The notes beneath the pieces are model-generated. The model saw only the letters and a list, made by a program, of their open reading frames with translations. It ran no database searches and was not told where the DNA came from. From Psychrobacter sp. JB385 (GTDB lineage Bacteria; Pseudomonadota; Gammaproteobacteria; Pseudomonadales; Moraxellaceae): a DNA stretch of 64,000 nucleotides. Shown here one piece after another: positions 39,903 through 49,521 of the stretch; positions within the stretch are counted from its first letter, which is position 1, and each line of letters opens with the position of its first letter. A program made the position numbers and the translations under genes. Location of the stretch: assembly GCF_900163785.1 (NCBI RefSeq), contig NZ_FUKN01000011.1, forward strand, positions 62,001 through 126,000. Direction: 5' to 3'.

Positions 39903-39932
39903 TTGCCGTGTTTATGCAGAATGTTTTATAAT
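39903..39932 (+). promoter_or_regulatory. Candidate alpha operon promoter
   Basis: TTGCCG and a perfect TATAAT are separated by 18 bases. A leader of about 130 bases to rpsM follows. In E. coli the alpha leader folds into the S4-binding pseudoknot. I did not establish such a fold here. Confidence 0.6.
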
Positions 39933-40069
39933 GTTTTCAATCGATAGGCTTTTAATTAAGTTAAAAGAGCGACTATCATTATAAAAAATCTAGTATTAAC
40001 AGCAACAAATCTGAAGAATAATGCCTTATTGATAAATAACGCTTATTTTTCTTTAATGGAGAGAAATCA

Positions 40070-40426
40070 ATGGCTCGTATTGCCGGCGTAAACATCCCGG
40101 ATAATAAGCATGCTGTTATTTCACTAACTTACATCTTTGGTGTAGGTCGTACCACTGCTCAGAAAATCTTAGAAGCAGTTGGCATTGCCCCTACTACTAA
40201 AGTCAGTCAGTTAGATGATACACAGTTAGATGCTATCCGTGCACAAGTTGCAAATTACATGACTGAGGGTGACCTTCGTCGTGAAGTTTCAATGAATATT
40301 AAGCGTTTAGTTGATCTTGGTTGTTACCGTGGCATCCGCCATCGTCGTAACCTACCAGTTAGAGGTCAGAACACCAAGAACAACGCTCGTACTCGTAAGG
40401 GTCCGACACGTCCTCTCAAAAGATAA
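40070..40426 (+). CDS. rpsM: 30S ribosomal protein S13
   Basis: S13 lies in the 30S head and bridges to L5. The 118-residue protein starts [20 protein letters not shown] and ends [27 protein letters not shown] site precedes the ATG. It is the first gene of the alpha operon. Confidence 0.99.
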   Translation: MARIAGVNIPDNKHAVISLTYIFGVGRTTAQKILEAVGIAPTTKVSQLDDTQLDAIRAQVANYMTEGDLRREVSMNIKRLVDLGCYRGIRHRRNLPVRGQNTKNNARTRKGPTRPLKR

Positions 40427-40446
40427 TTAACTTAGGAAGCTAAAAG

Positions 40447-40836
40447 ATGGCAAAAGACACTCGCAGTCGCAAAAAGGTGACTCGTCGTTCAGTATCGGAG
40501 GGCATCGCCCATATCCATGCGTCTTTTAATAACACCATTGTTACGATTACCGATCGTCAAGGTAATGCATTGGCTTGGGCCACTTCAGGTGGACAAGGCT
40601 TCCGTGGTTCACGTAAATCTACACCATTTGCAGCTCAGGTTGCAGCTGAAGTCGCTGGTAAAGCGGCTCAAGAATATGGTGTTAAGAATATCGACGTTTT
40701 GGTCAAAGGACCAGGACCGGGTCGTGAGTCTGCGGTAAGAGCACTAGGTGCATTGGGTTATAAAGTTAACAGCATCTCTGATGTAACCCCAATCCCACAC
40801 AATGGTTGCCGTGCGCCGAAAAAGCGCCGCGTCTAA
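40447..40836 (+). CDS. rpsK: 30S ribosomal protein S11
   Basis: S11 sits on the 30S platform near the mRNA exit. The 129-residue protein has [38 protein letters not shown] and the C-terminal [18 protein letters not shown]. It starts 20 bases after rpsM. Confidence 0.99.
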   Translation: MAKDTRSRKKVTRRSVSEGIAHIHASFNNTIVTITDRQGNALAWATSGGQGFRGSRKSTPFAAQVAAEVAGKAAQEYGVKNIDVLVKGPGPGRESAVRALGALGYKVNSISDVTPIPHNGCRAPKKRRV

Positions 40837-40884
40837 TATTAAAGACGAAGCTTTTTATCCCAAAAGCTTATAGGAGACATAACA

Positions 40885-41526
40885 ATGGCCCGTTATATTG
40901 GACCAAAACTAAAATTATCACGTCGTGAAGGCACTGACTTAGGTCTTAAGTCTGGCGTTAAACCATACGACGTAAAAACGAAAAAAGCTGGTCGTCCACC
41001 AGGTCAACACGGTGTAAGCCGTAACAAGACTTCAGAATATGCTTTACAGCTGCGTGAAAAGCAGAAAGTTAAGCGTATCTATGGTGTATTGGAGCGTCAG
41101 TTCGCTAATTACTATAAAGAAGCTGCTCGTAAGCGTGGCGCTACTGGTGAAAACCTACTAGCAATGCTTGAGAGCCGTCTAGACAACGTGGTGTATCGCA
41201 TGGGCTTTGGCTCAACTCGCGCTGAAGCACGTCAGCTAGTCAGTCATCGCACTGTTATGGTAAAGAAAGCTGGTCGTGATGAGTTTGTTCGTGTGAACAT
41301 TCCATCAATTCAGCTTCAAGATGGTGATGTCATCGCTATCCAAGAGAAGTCTCGCGAACAGCTACGTATTAAAAACGCTATCGAACTAGCGACCCAACGT
41401 GGTATTCCAGAATGGCTTGATGTTGATCACAGCAAACTACAAGGTACTTTTAAGAAAGCACCTGATCGTATTGATCTACCTGCTGAAATCAACGAAAGCT
41501 TGATCGTTGAGCTATACTCTAAGTAA
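40885..41526 (+). CDS. rpsD: 30S ribosomal protein S4 (zinc-free form)
   Basis: S4 starts 16S assembly and in E. coli represses the alpha operon. The 213-residue protein lacks the N-terminal cysteine cluster. It begins [15 protein letters not shown], with [20 protein letters not shown] and the S4 RNA-binding domain [20 protein letters not shown]. It is slightly longer than E. coli S4 (206). Confidence 0.98.
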   Translation: MARYIGPKLKLSRREGTDLGLKSGVKPYDVKTKKAGRPPGQHGVSRNKTSEYALQLREKQKVKRIYGVLERQFANYYKEAARKRGATGENLLAMLESRLDNVVYRMGFGSTRAEARQLVSHRTVMVKKAGRDEFVRVNIPSIQLQDGDVIAIQEKSREQLRIKNAIELATQRGIPEWLDVDHSKLQGTFKKAPDRIDLPAEINESLIVELYSK

Positions 41527-41606
41527 TAACGTGATGCTCAATGTTATGAAAATGGCATTGAGCAATTAACGTTAATTAAACCAGTTTAATAAATCGAGGT
41601 GACATC

Positions 41607-42614
41607 ATGATGCTAAATGCAACTGAGTTTCTAACGCCTAATGCCATTAATGTGGACACGGTTAACGAAACGATTGCGAAAGTCACGCTCGAACCGTTAG
41701 AACGCGGCTTTGGGCATACCCTAGGTAATGCTTTACGCCGCATCTTGTTATCTTCATTACCTGGTGCTGCAGTCATTGAAGCTGAGATTGATGGTGTTGA
41801 CCATGAATACTCAACGCTTGAAGGGCTACAAGAAGATGTACTTGACTTGCTTTTGAACCTAAAAGGCTTGGCAATCACACTTCATGACCAAAATGAAGTA
41901 TTCTTGACCTTGGATAAACAAGGTCCAGGCACTATTACTGCTGCAGATATCGCGTTACCGCATAATGTAGACATTATCAATCCAGAATTGGTATTGGGTA
42001 CATTGAGCGATCGTGGTCATCTTAAGATGCGTTTGCGTGTAGTAATGGGTCGTGGATATGAGCCAGCAAACCAGCGCCGTGAAGATGGCGATACCAAAGC
42101 TATTGGACGTTTGAAACTTGATGCAAGTTTTAGTCCTGTGCTTCGTGTTGCTTATCAAGTTGAGAACGCTCGCGTTGAGCAGCGTACTGATCTTGATCGT
42201 CTTATCGTTGAGCTTGAAACTAATGGCACTATAGATCCAGAAGAAGCAATTCGTAAAGCAGCCACTATTTTACAACAACAGATTTCTATCTTTGTTGACC
42301 TAGAAGCTGAAGAAGCGCCTGAGCCTGTGAAAGAAAAAGAAGAGGTTGATCCGGTGCTATTACGCCCTGTGGACGATCTTGAACTAACGGTTCGCTCAGC
42401 CAACTGCTTGAAAGCTGAAAACATTTACTATATCGGTGATTTGGTACAACGTTCAGAGACTGAACTATTAAAAACCCCAAATCTTGGTAAGAAGTCATTA
42501 ACGGAAATCAAAGACGTTTTAGCGTCTAAAGATTTAGAGCTCGGTATGCGCCTAGATAACTGGCCACCAGCTGATTTACGTGTTGATGATCGCTTTTCTT
42601 ATCGTAGCCGTTAA
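41607..42614 (+). CDS. rpoA: DNA-directed RNA polymerase subunit alpha
   Basis: The alpha dimer nucleates RNA polymerase, and its C-terminal domain binds UP elements and activators. The 335-residue protein has the N-terminal domain with [20 protein letters not shown], an acidic linker (about 225-250), and the C-terminal domain [24 protein letters not shown] lies 6 bases before the first ATG. A second ATG follows at once. Confidence 0.99.
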   Translation: MMLNATEFLTPNAINVDTVNETIAKVTLEPLERGFGHTLGNALRRILLSSLPGAAVIEAEIDGVDHEYSTLEGLQEDVLDLLLNLKGLAITLHDQNEVFLTLDKQGPGTITAADIALPHNVDIINPELVLGTLSDRGHLKMRLRVVMGRGYEPANQRREDGDTKAIGRLKLDASFSPVLRVAYQVENARVEQRTDLDRLIVELETNGTIDPEEAIRKAATILQQQISIFVDLEAEEAPEPVKEKEEVDPVLLRPVDDLELTVRSANCLKAENIYYIGDLVQRSETELLKTPNLGKKSLTEIKDVLASKDLELGMRLDNWPPADLRVDDRFSYRSR

Positions 42615-42633
42615 ACTTTAAGGATTTTTGACT

Positions 42634-42993
42634 ATGCGCCATCGTAAGAGTGGAGTCAAGCTGGGTCGTACCGGCAGTCATCGTAAGGCAATGTTTCAGA
42701 ACATGACTAACTCATTATTTGAGCATGAACTGATCAAAACAACTTTACCAAAAGCTAAAGAACTGCGTCGCGTTGCCGAGCCATTAATCACTATGGCTAA
42801 AGAAGACAGCGTTGCTAACCGTCGTTTAGCATTCAGCCGTATGCGTAGCAAAGCTATGGTAGGCAAATTATTTGGCACGTTAGGTCCTCGTTACCAGACG
42901 CGTCCAGGTGGTTATTTGCGTATCGTAAAATGTGGTTACCGTGACGGTGACAACGCGCCAATGGCTTATGTAGAATTGGTCGATCGTGACTAG
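42634..42993 (+). CDS. rplQ: 50S ribosomal protein L17
   Basis: L17 lies at the tunnel exit rim. The ATG at 42634 gives the expected 119 residues ([20 protein letters not shown]). A TTG two codons earlier is less likely. The core has [19 protein letters not shown] and the C-terminal [15 protein letters not shown] perfect terminator follows. It ends the alpha operon. Confidence 0.99.
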   Translation: MRHRKSGVKLGRTGSHRKAMFQNMTNSLFEHELIKTTLPKAKELRRVAEPLITMAKEDSVANRRLAFSRMRSKAMVGKLFGTLGPRYQTRPGGYLRIVKCGYRDGDNAPMAYVELVDRD

Positions 42994-43017
42994 TTTTACA
43001 TTAATAGTATAAGTTAT

Positions 43018-43049
43018 AAAAAAGCTCCAATTTAATTGGAGCTTTTTTT
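43018..43049. terminator. Strong rho-independent terminator after rplQ
   Basis: AAAAAAGCTCCAATT and AATTGGAGCTTTTTT are perfect complements with a T-run. The A-run on the other side makes it work for the converging yciO gene as well. Confidence 0.95.
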
Positions 43050-43079
43050 GGTCTGTGATTTAATACTGTGGTTCATTGG

Positions 43080-43700
43080 TTACAACAATAACGATTCCAC
43101 GTCAGCAGCCCCTTGTCTGATGACTTCAGGTTGACCACTAGTCATATCTACGATTGTGGTTAGTTTGGTGGTTTTGACACCAGCATTGATCAAACCATCT
43201 ATCTGATTCCCCAAAAGATCTTCGATCTCAAACGGATCATCAAGTATCTCATCTCTATTAGGTAGTATTAAGGAGCTGGTCAAGATTGGTTCGTCCATAG
43301 CTTCCAAGAGTGCTTGAGCAATAGGATTGCTAGGTACTCTAATACCAATGGTTTTTTTCTTGGCATGCGCCAGTTTTTTTGGTACATCTTTTGTGGCATT
43401 CAAAATGAAGGTGATAGGCGCTGGTGTATGAGCCTTAAGCTGTTTAAATTGTACATTATCTACGGTTGCATAGTTCGCAATTTCACTTAAGTCTCGACAT
43501 AGGAGGGTAAATTGATGCTTGTCGTCAAGCTCACGAATTTGTTTGAGCTTTTCTAGGGCATCTTTTGCTCCCAAACGACAGCCAAAAGCATAGCTCGTAT
43601 CAGTAGGATAAATGATCAATTGATCTTTACGTAGTAAGTCAGCAGCTTGCTCTATAAGACGAGGCTGCGGGTTTTCTGGGTGGATATAAAGTACTTGCAT
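43080..43700 (-). CDS. yciO: YciO, Sua5/YrdC-family protein
   Basis: The family binds double-stranded RNA and ATP. The YrdC members make threonylcarbamoyl-AMP for tRNA t6A. This 206-residue protein matches E. coli YciO, starting VLYIHPENPQPRLIEQAADL and continuing with YPTDTSYAFGC, FTLLCRDLSEI and IGIRVPSNPIAQALLEAM. It lacks the extra SUA5 domain. Whether it makes t6A precursor or has a separate role is open. AAGGAG precedes the ATG. It is monocistronic. Confidence 0.92.
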   Translation of the reverse strand: MQVLYIHPENPQPRLIEQAADLLRKDQLIIYPTDTSYAFGCRLGAKDALEKLKQIRELDDKHQFTLLCRDLSEIANYATVDNVQFKQLKAHTPAPITFILNATKDVPKKLAHAKKKTIGIRVPSNPIAQALLEAMDEPILTSSLILPNRDEILDDPFEIEDLLGNQIDGLINAGVKTTKLTTIVDMTSGQPEVIRQGAADVESLLL

Positions 43701-43961
43701 GGTAACTCCTTATTTATAGTTATTAGTTAGACAAAGATATTATTCTTTAATATTTTCAGATGAACAATGCATTTGCTGAATGAAAAAAAATACAGATAGT
43801 ATGTTTTATAAGATCCGAGCGCTTTAAAATCTGCTGCATAGATAAGTATAGTCTGATGTAGACGGAAGTTTATTGGTAAGGCGTTACCGTCCGTAGAAAA
43901 TCGTTAACGAAAAATTGATAAAGAGTGATCTATTATAATCAATAAATCATACAGATCAGGA

Positions 43962-44651
43962 TTAAGTACAAACACTAAGAAAAGTGCGTAATAACACTTT
44001 GGCATCACGTGGTAGGGTATGCGGTTTTTCAATATACTCTATGACTTGCATATAGACATCGTTGGCGAAAGTGCTGCCACTGGTATCAAACGTTGCAAAC
44101 AAATTGTCTTGTGAGACTTGAAAGGAGTTTTTACAGGCGAGCGTAAACAAGCATTCTAATGCTTGAGGCTTAATCTCTACATGCTCGAATGCCTGTTGCT
44201 GAGCCGCTGAGCGTCCGTCTGGTGCGTACCAATAACCAAAGTCACTCAGCGTCCTACGAGTTCTTCCAGCCATACACCAGTGGCTGATTTCGTGTAATGC
44301 GCTAGCAAAAAAGCCATGAGCAAATTCGATTCTGGCTGGTTGGTTTCCATGGGCAGGAAAATACTCAGGTTCTCCTGAGCTGCGAACCAGTATTACTTGC
44401 TGGTGTGCAAATAAGGTATTAAACAGTTGAATCAGCCAATCTGTTGCGACTTGTTCGCCATCAACTGCCTTGTTAACATAAATTTTTTGCCATTCTTTTT
44501 TCCACTTGTTTAAGTATTCTTTATTCTCATGTTTTTCATATCGAAAACTCACGATAGGGTCTGTCAGGTCGATTAAGTGTTGTAGTAACGCTTTGTCTTC
44601 GATATAAGACAGCAGATCAGAGAAGTCAGGTTTAGTGTTACATGAGCTCAT
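43962..44651 (-). CDS. epmC: Elongation factor P hydroxylase EpmC (YfcM)
   Basis: EpmC hydroxylates the beta-lysyl-lysine on elongation factor P after EpmA and EpmB have acted. The sequence has the family core AHGFFASALHEISHWCMAG with a metal-binding H-E-x-x-H (His120, Glu121, His124), then SDFGYWYAPDGRSA and VEIKPQALECLF. I chose the Met at 44651 (229 residues). A start at 44699 would add a hydrophobic stretch ending in LFMSSC, which resembles a lipoprotein signal but does not fit a cytosolic enzyme. The EF-P, EpmA and EpmB genes are not in this window. Confidence 0.88.
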   Translation of the reverse strand: MSSCNTKPDFSDLLSYIEDKALLQHLIDLTDPIVSFRYEKHENKEYLNKWKKEWQKIYVNKAVDGEQVATDWLIQLFNTLFAHQQVILVRSSGEPEYFPAHGNQPARIEFAHGFFASALHEISHWCMAGRTRRTLSDFGYWYAPDGRSAAQQQAFEHVEIKPQALECLFTLACKNSFQVSQDNLFATFDTSGSTFANDVYMQVIEYIEKPHTLPRDAKVLLRTFLSVCT

Positions 44652-44806
44652 AAATAAAACGATAACCAAATGAAAATAAGAGGGAAAATAGTAAAACAAT
44701 ATAAATCAGATAAAAAAAATTTAACATACTAGCGCTAGCGCCGCTTACCGCTTTCCTTTAGTATGGCAGGCAATATTATACACCGTTTTGATGAATGAGG
44801 CCTCGC

Positions 44807-45400
44807 ATGTCAAGCACTCCAGAAAGTAAATCGTCAGCCCTTCAATCTGATAATAAAAAAGCGCCTGTCTCTGCCAGCATGCCTGAGCATATTTCTTTAG
44901 ACAAATGGGCAGACAGTGGATATGAGTGGGCAGGAGAAGTGTCACCCAATTCTTTTAAACGCCTAAACGCTACGTTAACAACGGAACATGAGCAATCAAA
45001 CACTCAGATTAGCGCCAATTTATATCGTCGCAACAACGTTTTACACTTGGCGTTTACGTTAGATGGTCAAGTCTGGCTTACTTGCCAACGTTGTTTGCAG
45101 CCCATCGATATTGATTTGTCGGATGATTATGATATTGCTTTGCTCGAAAATGACAGTCAAGTACGCTTGGTAAATGAAGAACAGGACTACCTGATACTTG
45201 ATGAAGTCATTACTGAACAATCGCCAGAGACATTATTGCCATTCAAAAAGCTGGTAGAAGATGAGATTTTATTAAAGATTCCAATGGCGCCAAAGCATGA
45301 TGATTGCGAAATGACGGTTGAGCAATTTGGTGACATTCCAGAAGAGGAAGAAACAGAAAATCCTTTTGCTGCGTTGGCATCACTCAAAGGTAAGCTATGA
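44807..45400 (+). CDS. yceD: YceD (DUF177) family protein
   Basis: YceD proteins are needed for normal 23S rRNA accumulation and are encoded before rpmF in most bacteria. The product is 197 residues from the ATG at 44807, which has GAGG 6 bases upstream (an ATG four codons earlier is less likely). It has a cysteine pair in CQRCLQPIDIDL, then acidic LLPFKKLVEDEILLKIPM and an Asp/Glu-rich C-terminus with NPFAALASLK. A 317-base gap then separates it from rpmF. Confidence 0.94.
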   Translation: MSSTPESKSSALQSDNKKAPVSASMPEHISLDKWADSGYEWAGEVSPNSFKRLNATLTTEHEQSNTQISANLYRRNNVLHLAFTLDGQVWLTCQRCLQPIDIDLSDDYDIALLENDSQVRLVNEEQDYLILDEVITEQSPETLLPFKKLVEDEILLKIPMAPKHDDCEMTVEQFGDIPEEEETENPFAALASLKGKL

Positions 45401-45717
45401 TAATCTTAATATGTTAGCAGTAATGTTATCATCACTTTTTGCGACTTTGTGCAGAAGAGTGAAAAGCAGGGCTTTATTAATCTAATAAACATGCGTATAA
45501 TGTCCGGTTTATTGCATTCTAGCAACAAGTTACTTGCTAATAGACACTGACTAGGCAAATTCTATAGATTTTAGACGTAGTCAGTACTTTTATGTAGGTG
45601 GCAATCTATTTAATTAATGATGCTTAAGACTTAGATTGTTGTGATTATATAATCTCTGTCAGTATCAACTGAAGCTGAATTTTCAAGCTTATCCCTTTTA
45701 AGTATAGGAGCTATATC
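45401..45717. other. yceD-rpmF intergenic region
   Basis: This 317-base gap is long for a pair that is usually adjacent. It holds one -10-like TATAAT (45496-45501) with a poor -35 (TTTATT, 17 bases upstream). No ORF or strong hairpin is seen. Confidence 0.45.
45473..45501 (+). promoter_or_regulatory. Candidate rpmF promoter
   Basis: TTTATT and a perfect TATAAT are separated by 17 bases. The -35 is poor. The start of transcription would lie about 210 bases before rpmF. Confidence 0.35.
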
Positions 45718-45900
45718 ATGGCTGTTCAAAAAAGTCGTAAAAGCCGTTCTCGTCGTGACATGCGCCGTTCACACCATCGTATGGAAGTGGCTGAGCTAAG
45801 CGTAGATGCTACTACTGGTGAAAAGCATCGTCGTCATCACATGACTAAAGATGGTTTTTACCGTGGTCGTCAGTTATTCAAAGTAAGCCAAGACGCTTAA
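45718..45900 (+). CDS. rpmF: 50S ribosomal protein L32
   Basis: L32 is a small basic 50S protein. The 60-residue product starts [19 protein letters not shown] and has no cysteines, so it is the zinc-free type. A GGAGC site precedes the ATG. In many gammaproteobacteria the next genes are plsX and fabH. Here fabD follows after a gap of 435 bases with a terminator. Confidence 0.98.
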   Translation: MAVQKSRKSRSRRDMRRSHHRMEVAELSVDATTGEKHRRHHMTKDGFYRGRQLFKVSQDA

Positions 45901-46335
45901 GTCCTTGGCTACACAATAGATAATATAAAAGTTGTGATGATACTGGTGATTGTCATTGTCTTTTTGCAATTATTATCAAGTAGTATGCTATAAGTTAAAA
46001 GAGCCAAGTTATTTCGCTATCATATATTATGTGGCTGGATAACTTGGCTTTTTGCTATACATTTTTTATTATCGGCATTTCAAAGTCTTGAATCTTTAGC
46101 CGCCTTTAGCGACTATTATGAATGAATGGATAAGATGGCTTTTATAAGGCGTGTTATATTTTTTATGGTTTGTCTCAAAGGCTGATTCATTAGGATAATA
46201 CTGTGTGTCAGTGTATAGTTTGCTAATAGTTGATTCTTTGGATAAGTAAAGAAAATACTGGCTTGATATAGTATCTAATCATATAACGACCCCATTGTTT
46301 TAGGGATGTTTCCAATTAAATAAGGAATATTGGTT
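45901..46335. other. rpmF-fabD intergenic region
   Basis: This stretch holds the terminator at 46002-46053 and the fabD upstream region. I see no remnant of plsX or fabH. No coding frame stands out. Confidence 0.5.
46002..46053 (+). terminator. Terminator after rpmF
   Basis: AGCCAAGTTAT and ATAACTTGGCT form an 11-bp stem around a 26-base loop, followed by a T-run. It should separate rpmF from fabD. Confidence 0.75.
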
Positions 46336-47304
46336 ATGGCTTCTGTACCTGATATGGTAAAAAAGCAACCCACACGTATTGCGGTAGTTTTTCCTGGGCA
46401 AGGCTCACAAGTCGTTGGAATGACCAACGAGCTCGCTGAAATTTATCCAGAGATTCGTGATACTTTTGCTGAGGCGAGTGAAGCGCTTGGCGAAGATTTA
46501 TGGGCTATTTGTCAGGATGAAGAAAAGCTCAATCAGACTCAATATACCCAACCTGCTTTATTGACTGCTAGTATAGCAATCTGGCGTATCTTGAAACAGA
46601 AAATAGCCACCAAACCTTCTTATTTAGCTGGGCATTCTTTGGGTGAGTATAGTGCCTTGTGTGCAGCTGACGTCATCTCATTGGCAGATGCAGTTACTTT
46701 GGTGCATAAGCGCGGTCAGTTGATGCAAGAAGCGGTTGTCGGTATTGATACGGCTATGGCAGCCGTATTGGGCTTAGAAGACAATCGGGTTGAAAATCTA
46801 TGTGAGCAAGCGACTGAGCATGTCGAGGATGCCGTGGTTGGTGCTGCAAACTTTAATAGCCCAGGTCAGGTAGTCATCTCGGGTAATGCAGTAGGCGTTA
46901 ACGCTGTGATCGACAAGGTACAAAACACTGGTAAGAAAGCCATTCCTTTGAAGGTAAGTGTACCATCGCATTGTGCACTGATGGAGCCAGCCAGCAGCGC
47001 TTTGGCTGAGATATTGGCCGGTATTAAATTTGACCAAGCCACTATTCCTGTTATTCAGAATCGCTACGCGCGTATCGAAAATAATGCCATAGGCATTAAA
47101 CAGGCATTGACAGAACAGTTGAGTCAACCTGTACTATGGTCAAAAACCATGCAAGAGCTTACGGACAAACAAATCAATGTTTTAATCGAATGTGGTAGTG
47201 GCAACGTATTGAGCAACCTAGCCAAGCGTCAAGCACAACCAATCACCAGCTATCCTACTGACAAGCCTGCCCGTATTGATAAATTAATGGAGATATTATC
47301 ATGA
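46336..47304 (+). CDS. fabD: Malonyl-CoA:ACP transacylase
   Basis: FabD loads malonate onto acyl carrier protein. The 322-residue protein has PGQGSQVVGM, the nucleophile Ser101 in AGHSLGEYSAL, and the catalytic histidine in VPSHCALMEPA. The ATG at 46336 has AAGGA 9 bases upstream and is preferred over a TTG two codons earlier. Its stop overlaps the fabG ATG by 4 bases, so they are coupled. It heads fabD-fabG-acpP. Confidence 0.97.
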   Translation: MASVPDMVKKQPTRIAVVFPGQGSQVVGMTNELAEIYPEIRDTFAEASEALGEDLWAICQDEEKLNQTQYTQPALLTASIAIWRILKQKIATKPSYLAGHSLGEYSALCAADVISLADAVTLVHKRGQLMQEAVVGIDTAMAAVLGLEDNRVENLCEQATEHVEDAVVGAANFNSPGQVVISGNAVGVNAVIDKVQNTGKKAIPLKVSVPSHCALMEPASSALAEILAGIKFDQATIPVIQNRYARIENNAIGIKQALTEQLSQPVLWSKTMQELTDKQINVLIECGSGNVLSNLAKRQAQPITSYPTDKPARIDKLMEILS

Positions 47305-48029
47305 GTCGTACAATTACATTAGTCACTGGTGCCAGTCGCGGTATTGGTAAAGCCGTCGCTAAACGTTTTGCTAAAGAAGGTCATTTTGTTATTGGAACAG
47401 CGACTAGTGAAAAAGGGGCTGAACTTATCAATGATTATCTTCATGATACTGGTGGCATTGGTCGTGTCTTAGACGTGCGAGACAGTGCGCAGATTGATAA
47501 GTTGTTTGAAGAAATTGAAAGTGTTTATGGTGCAGTACAAGTATTGGTAAACAATGCAGGTATCACTCAAGATGGCTTGTTAATGCGTATGAAAGATGAA
47601 GATTGGAGCAATGTGATTGATACCAATTTGACCTCTATTTATCGTATGAGCAAACGTGCGGTGCGTGGCATGATGAAAGCACGCCGTGGACGTATTATCA
47701 ATATTACTTCTGTCGTCGCGCAGATGGGTAATGCTGGTCAGTCTAACTATGCAGCAACCAAAGCTGGAGTTGAAGGTTTTAGCCGTACTTTGGCACGTGA
47801 GATTGGTTCAAGACAAGTCACTATCAACTGTGTAGCACCAGGTTTGATTGAAACTGATATGACTGATGAGCTTGATGAGCGCTTACTAAACTCTATGTTG
47901 GATGCAGTGCCTATTAGCCGTCTTGGTCAGCCAGAAGATATCGCTGCAGCAGTATATTTTTTAGCAAGCGATGAAGCCAGTTATATCACAGGTGCTGTCA
48001 TTCCTGTGAACGGTGGCATGTATATGTAA
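47301..48029 (+). CDS. fabG: 3-oxoacyl-ACP reductase
   Basis: FabG reduces 3-ketoacyl-ACP with NADPH in each elongation cycle. The 242-residue short-chain dehydrogenase has the nucleotide motif VTGASRGIGKA, NNAGITQDGLLMRM, the serine in NITSVVAQMGN, and the YxxxK pair in SNYAATKAG. A 270-base gap before acpP contains an extended -10 promoter. Confidence 0.98.
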   Translation: MSRTITLVTGASRGIGKAVAKRFAKEGHFVIGTATSEKGAELINDYLHDTGGIGRVLDVRDSAQIDKLFEEIESVYGAVQVLVNNAGITQDGLLMRMKDEDWSNVIDTNLTSIYRMSKRAVRGMMKARRGRIINITSVVAQMGNAGQSNYAATKAGVEGFSRTLAREIGSRQVTINCVAPGLIETDMTDELDERLLNSMLDAVPISRLGQPEDIAAAVYFLASDEASYITGAVIPVNGGMYM

Positions 48030-48096
48030 GTCAGAAATAAGTGTTACATACCGATAATAAAAAACTGTGTGAACGAGTGTAAACTCTAATAAAGAG

Positions 48097-48105
48097 TGCT
48101 ATAAT
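48097..48105 (+). promoter_or_regulatory. Extended -10 promoter upstream of acpP
   Basis: TG-C-TATAAT stands about 195 bases before acpP, in the fabG-acpP gap. No clear -35 is needed for an extended -10. It would allow high acpP expression apart from fabD-fabG. Confidence 0.6.
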
Positions 48106-48299
48106 GACGGACACTTTTATATCGAAGTCCTGTATTATAGCAAGGCTTTATCAGACATTAGTCAAATCGTATAACTGGTAATAAATCACTTAAACGACCT
48201 ACTAATTTAAAAATATCATTTTGTATACAATGTCATAGAACCTAATGATAGGACTATGAACCGTTTGTAAAAATAATAGATCAAAAAGGAGAAATCTAC

Positions 48300-48536
48300 A
48301 TGAGTAATGATACAGAGTTAAGAGTTAAAGCAGCAGTAGCCGAGCAACTAGGTATGAATGTTGAAGATATCAGCAACGATGCTTCATTCATGGAAGACCT
48401 AGGCGCTGATTCACTAGATCTAGTTGAATTGGTTATGTCATTTGAGAGTGATTTTGGTATCACTATTCCTGATGAAGATTCAGCAGAATTGACAACTGTA
48501 CAAAAAGCAATTGATTATGTACAGGCTCAGCTATAA
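48300..48536 (+). CDS. acpP: Acyl carrier protein
   Basis: ACP carries growing acyl chains on a phosphopantetheine arm. The 78-residue acidic protein has the attachment serine in [11 protein letters not shown] (Ser38). It starts [23 protein letters not shown] precedes the ATG. A terminator follows, so it is the last gene of its unit. fabF, which usually follows, is not here. Confidence 0.98.
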   Translation: MSNDTELRVKAAVAEQLGMNVEDISNDASFMEDLGADSLDLVELVMSFESDFGITIPDEDSAELTTVQKAIDYVQAQL

Positions 48537-48566
48537 TCAGTAATTAGCTCAGCAAGTTTTATATGG

Positions 48567-48596
48567 CCGCTTATCTTTTAGGTAAGCGGTTTTTTT
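48567..48596 (+). terminator. Terminator after acpP
   Basis: CCGCTTATC pairs with GGTAAGCGG (one G-U) around TTTTA, followed by seven T. Confidence 0.92.
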
Positions 48597-48848
48597 ATGT
48601 TCAGGTTTTCCCTACGTAACTTATCTGTTTCGAATGTATAACTGCTTTAACATAAGCTACGCCAAATCAACATTACTCAACATTCTATTACTATCATCCT
48701 GAGCTGCCTTTGCTTATACTCAAAATGGTGAACAGAAAGCAAATACGATTATAGTATTTTGATGGTACTTTATTTTCATGCTTATAAAGCATTACTATCA
48801 ACATAATAAACACGAATAAATAATAATGATATTTTAAGGAGCAATAAG
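48597..48848. other. acpP-Kbp-like intergenic region
   Basis: This AT-rich gap carries the promoter of the next gene. I see no ORF or clear promoter boxes. Confidence 0.4.
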
Positions 48849-49379
48849 ATGGGTGTATTCAGTTTTGCAAAAGACATTGGTGAAAAGATATTCAACCGAG
48901 ACGATGCCAAGCATGATGCTAAAACAGAAACAAAAGCAGCAGCCACGCCTGCCGCAAAAACTACCAGCACATCTGCTGCCAGCAACGAGCCTTCAGCACA
49001 GTCAGTAGCAAACCTTTTACTTCGCCGCATTCAACAGCAAAATTTAAACATTAGCGACCTACAAATAAAATATAACGGTACTACAGATACAGCAGAAATC
49101 AGCGGTAAAGCGAAGACGCAAGCGGATCGTGAGAAAGCGATTATTGCTATTGGTAACGTGCAAAATGTTGCTAAAGTTATCGACAGCATCGATATTGAAG
49201 AAGATGCCCCTGAGTCTACTATGTATACCGTAAAATCTGGTGATAGTTTGTCTAAAATCGCAAAAGATGTATATGGTTCAACATCGGACTATATGAAGAT
49301 TTTTGAAGCCAATAAACCAATGTTATCTGATCCAGACAAAATTTATCCAGGTCAAGTACTACGTATCCCTAAGCCGTAA
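48849..49379 (+). CDS. BON + LysM domain protein (Kbp/YgaU-like)
   Basis: This 176-residue protein resembles E. coli Kbp (YgaU), a cytoplasmic potassium-binding protein. It starts GVFSFAKDIGEKIFNRDD, has an Ala/Thr/Lys-rich linker (about 20-50), a BON domain (about 52-116) and a C-terminal LysM domain (about 122-176: YTVKSGDSLSKIAKDVYG). It lacks a signal peptide, like Kbp. The linker makes it longer than Kbp (149). AAGGAG lies upstream, and a bidirectional terminator lies downstream. Confidence 0.88.
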   Translation: MGVFSFAKDIGEKIFNRDDAKHDAKTETKAAATPAAKTTSTSAASNEPSAQSVANLLLRRIQQQNLNISDLQIKYNGTTDTAEISGKAKTQADREKAIIAIGNVQNVAKVIDSIDIEEDAPESTMYTVKSGDSLSKIAKDVYGSTSDYMKIFEANKPMLSDPDKIYPGQVLRIPKP

Positions 49380-49426
49380 TAGAGATACAATTATTGTATC
49401 GAGTACGATTTGAAACTTGATATTTG

Positions 49427-49456
49427 AAAAACGCCTCTTTTTAAGAGGCGTTTTTT
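49427..49456. terminator. Bidirectional terminator
   Basis: AAAAACGCCTCTT pairs perfectly with AAGAGGCGTTTTT around TTT, with T-runs on both strands. It serves the Kbp-like gene and the converging queG. Confidence 0.95.
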
Positions 49457-49521
49457 GGTCTATTACTTGTATTATTTACAATGGATTAAGGACAAATTAA
49501 TGTATGGCGGTACAAAACTCA

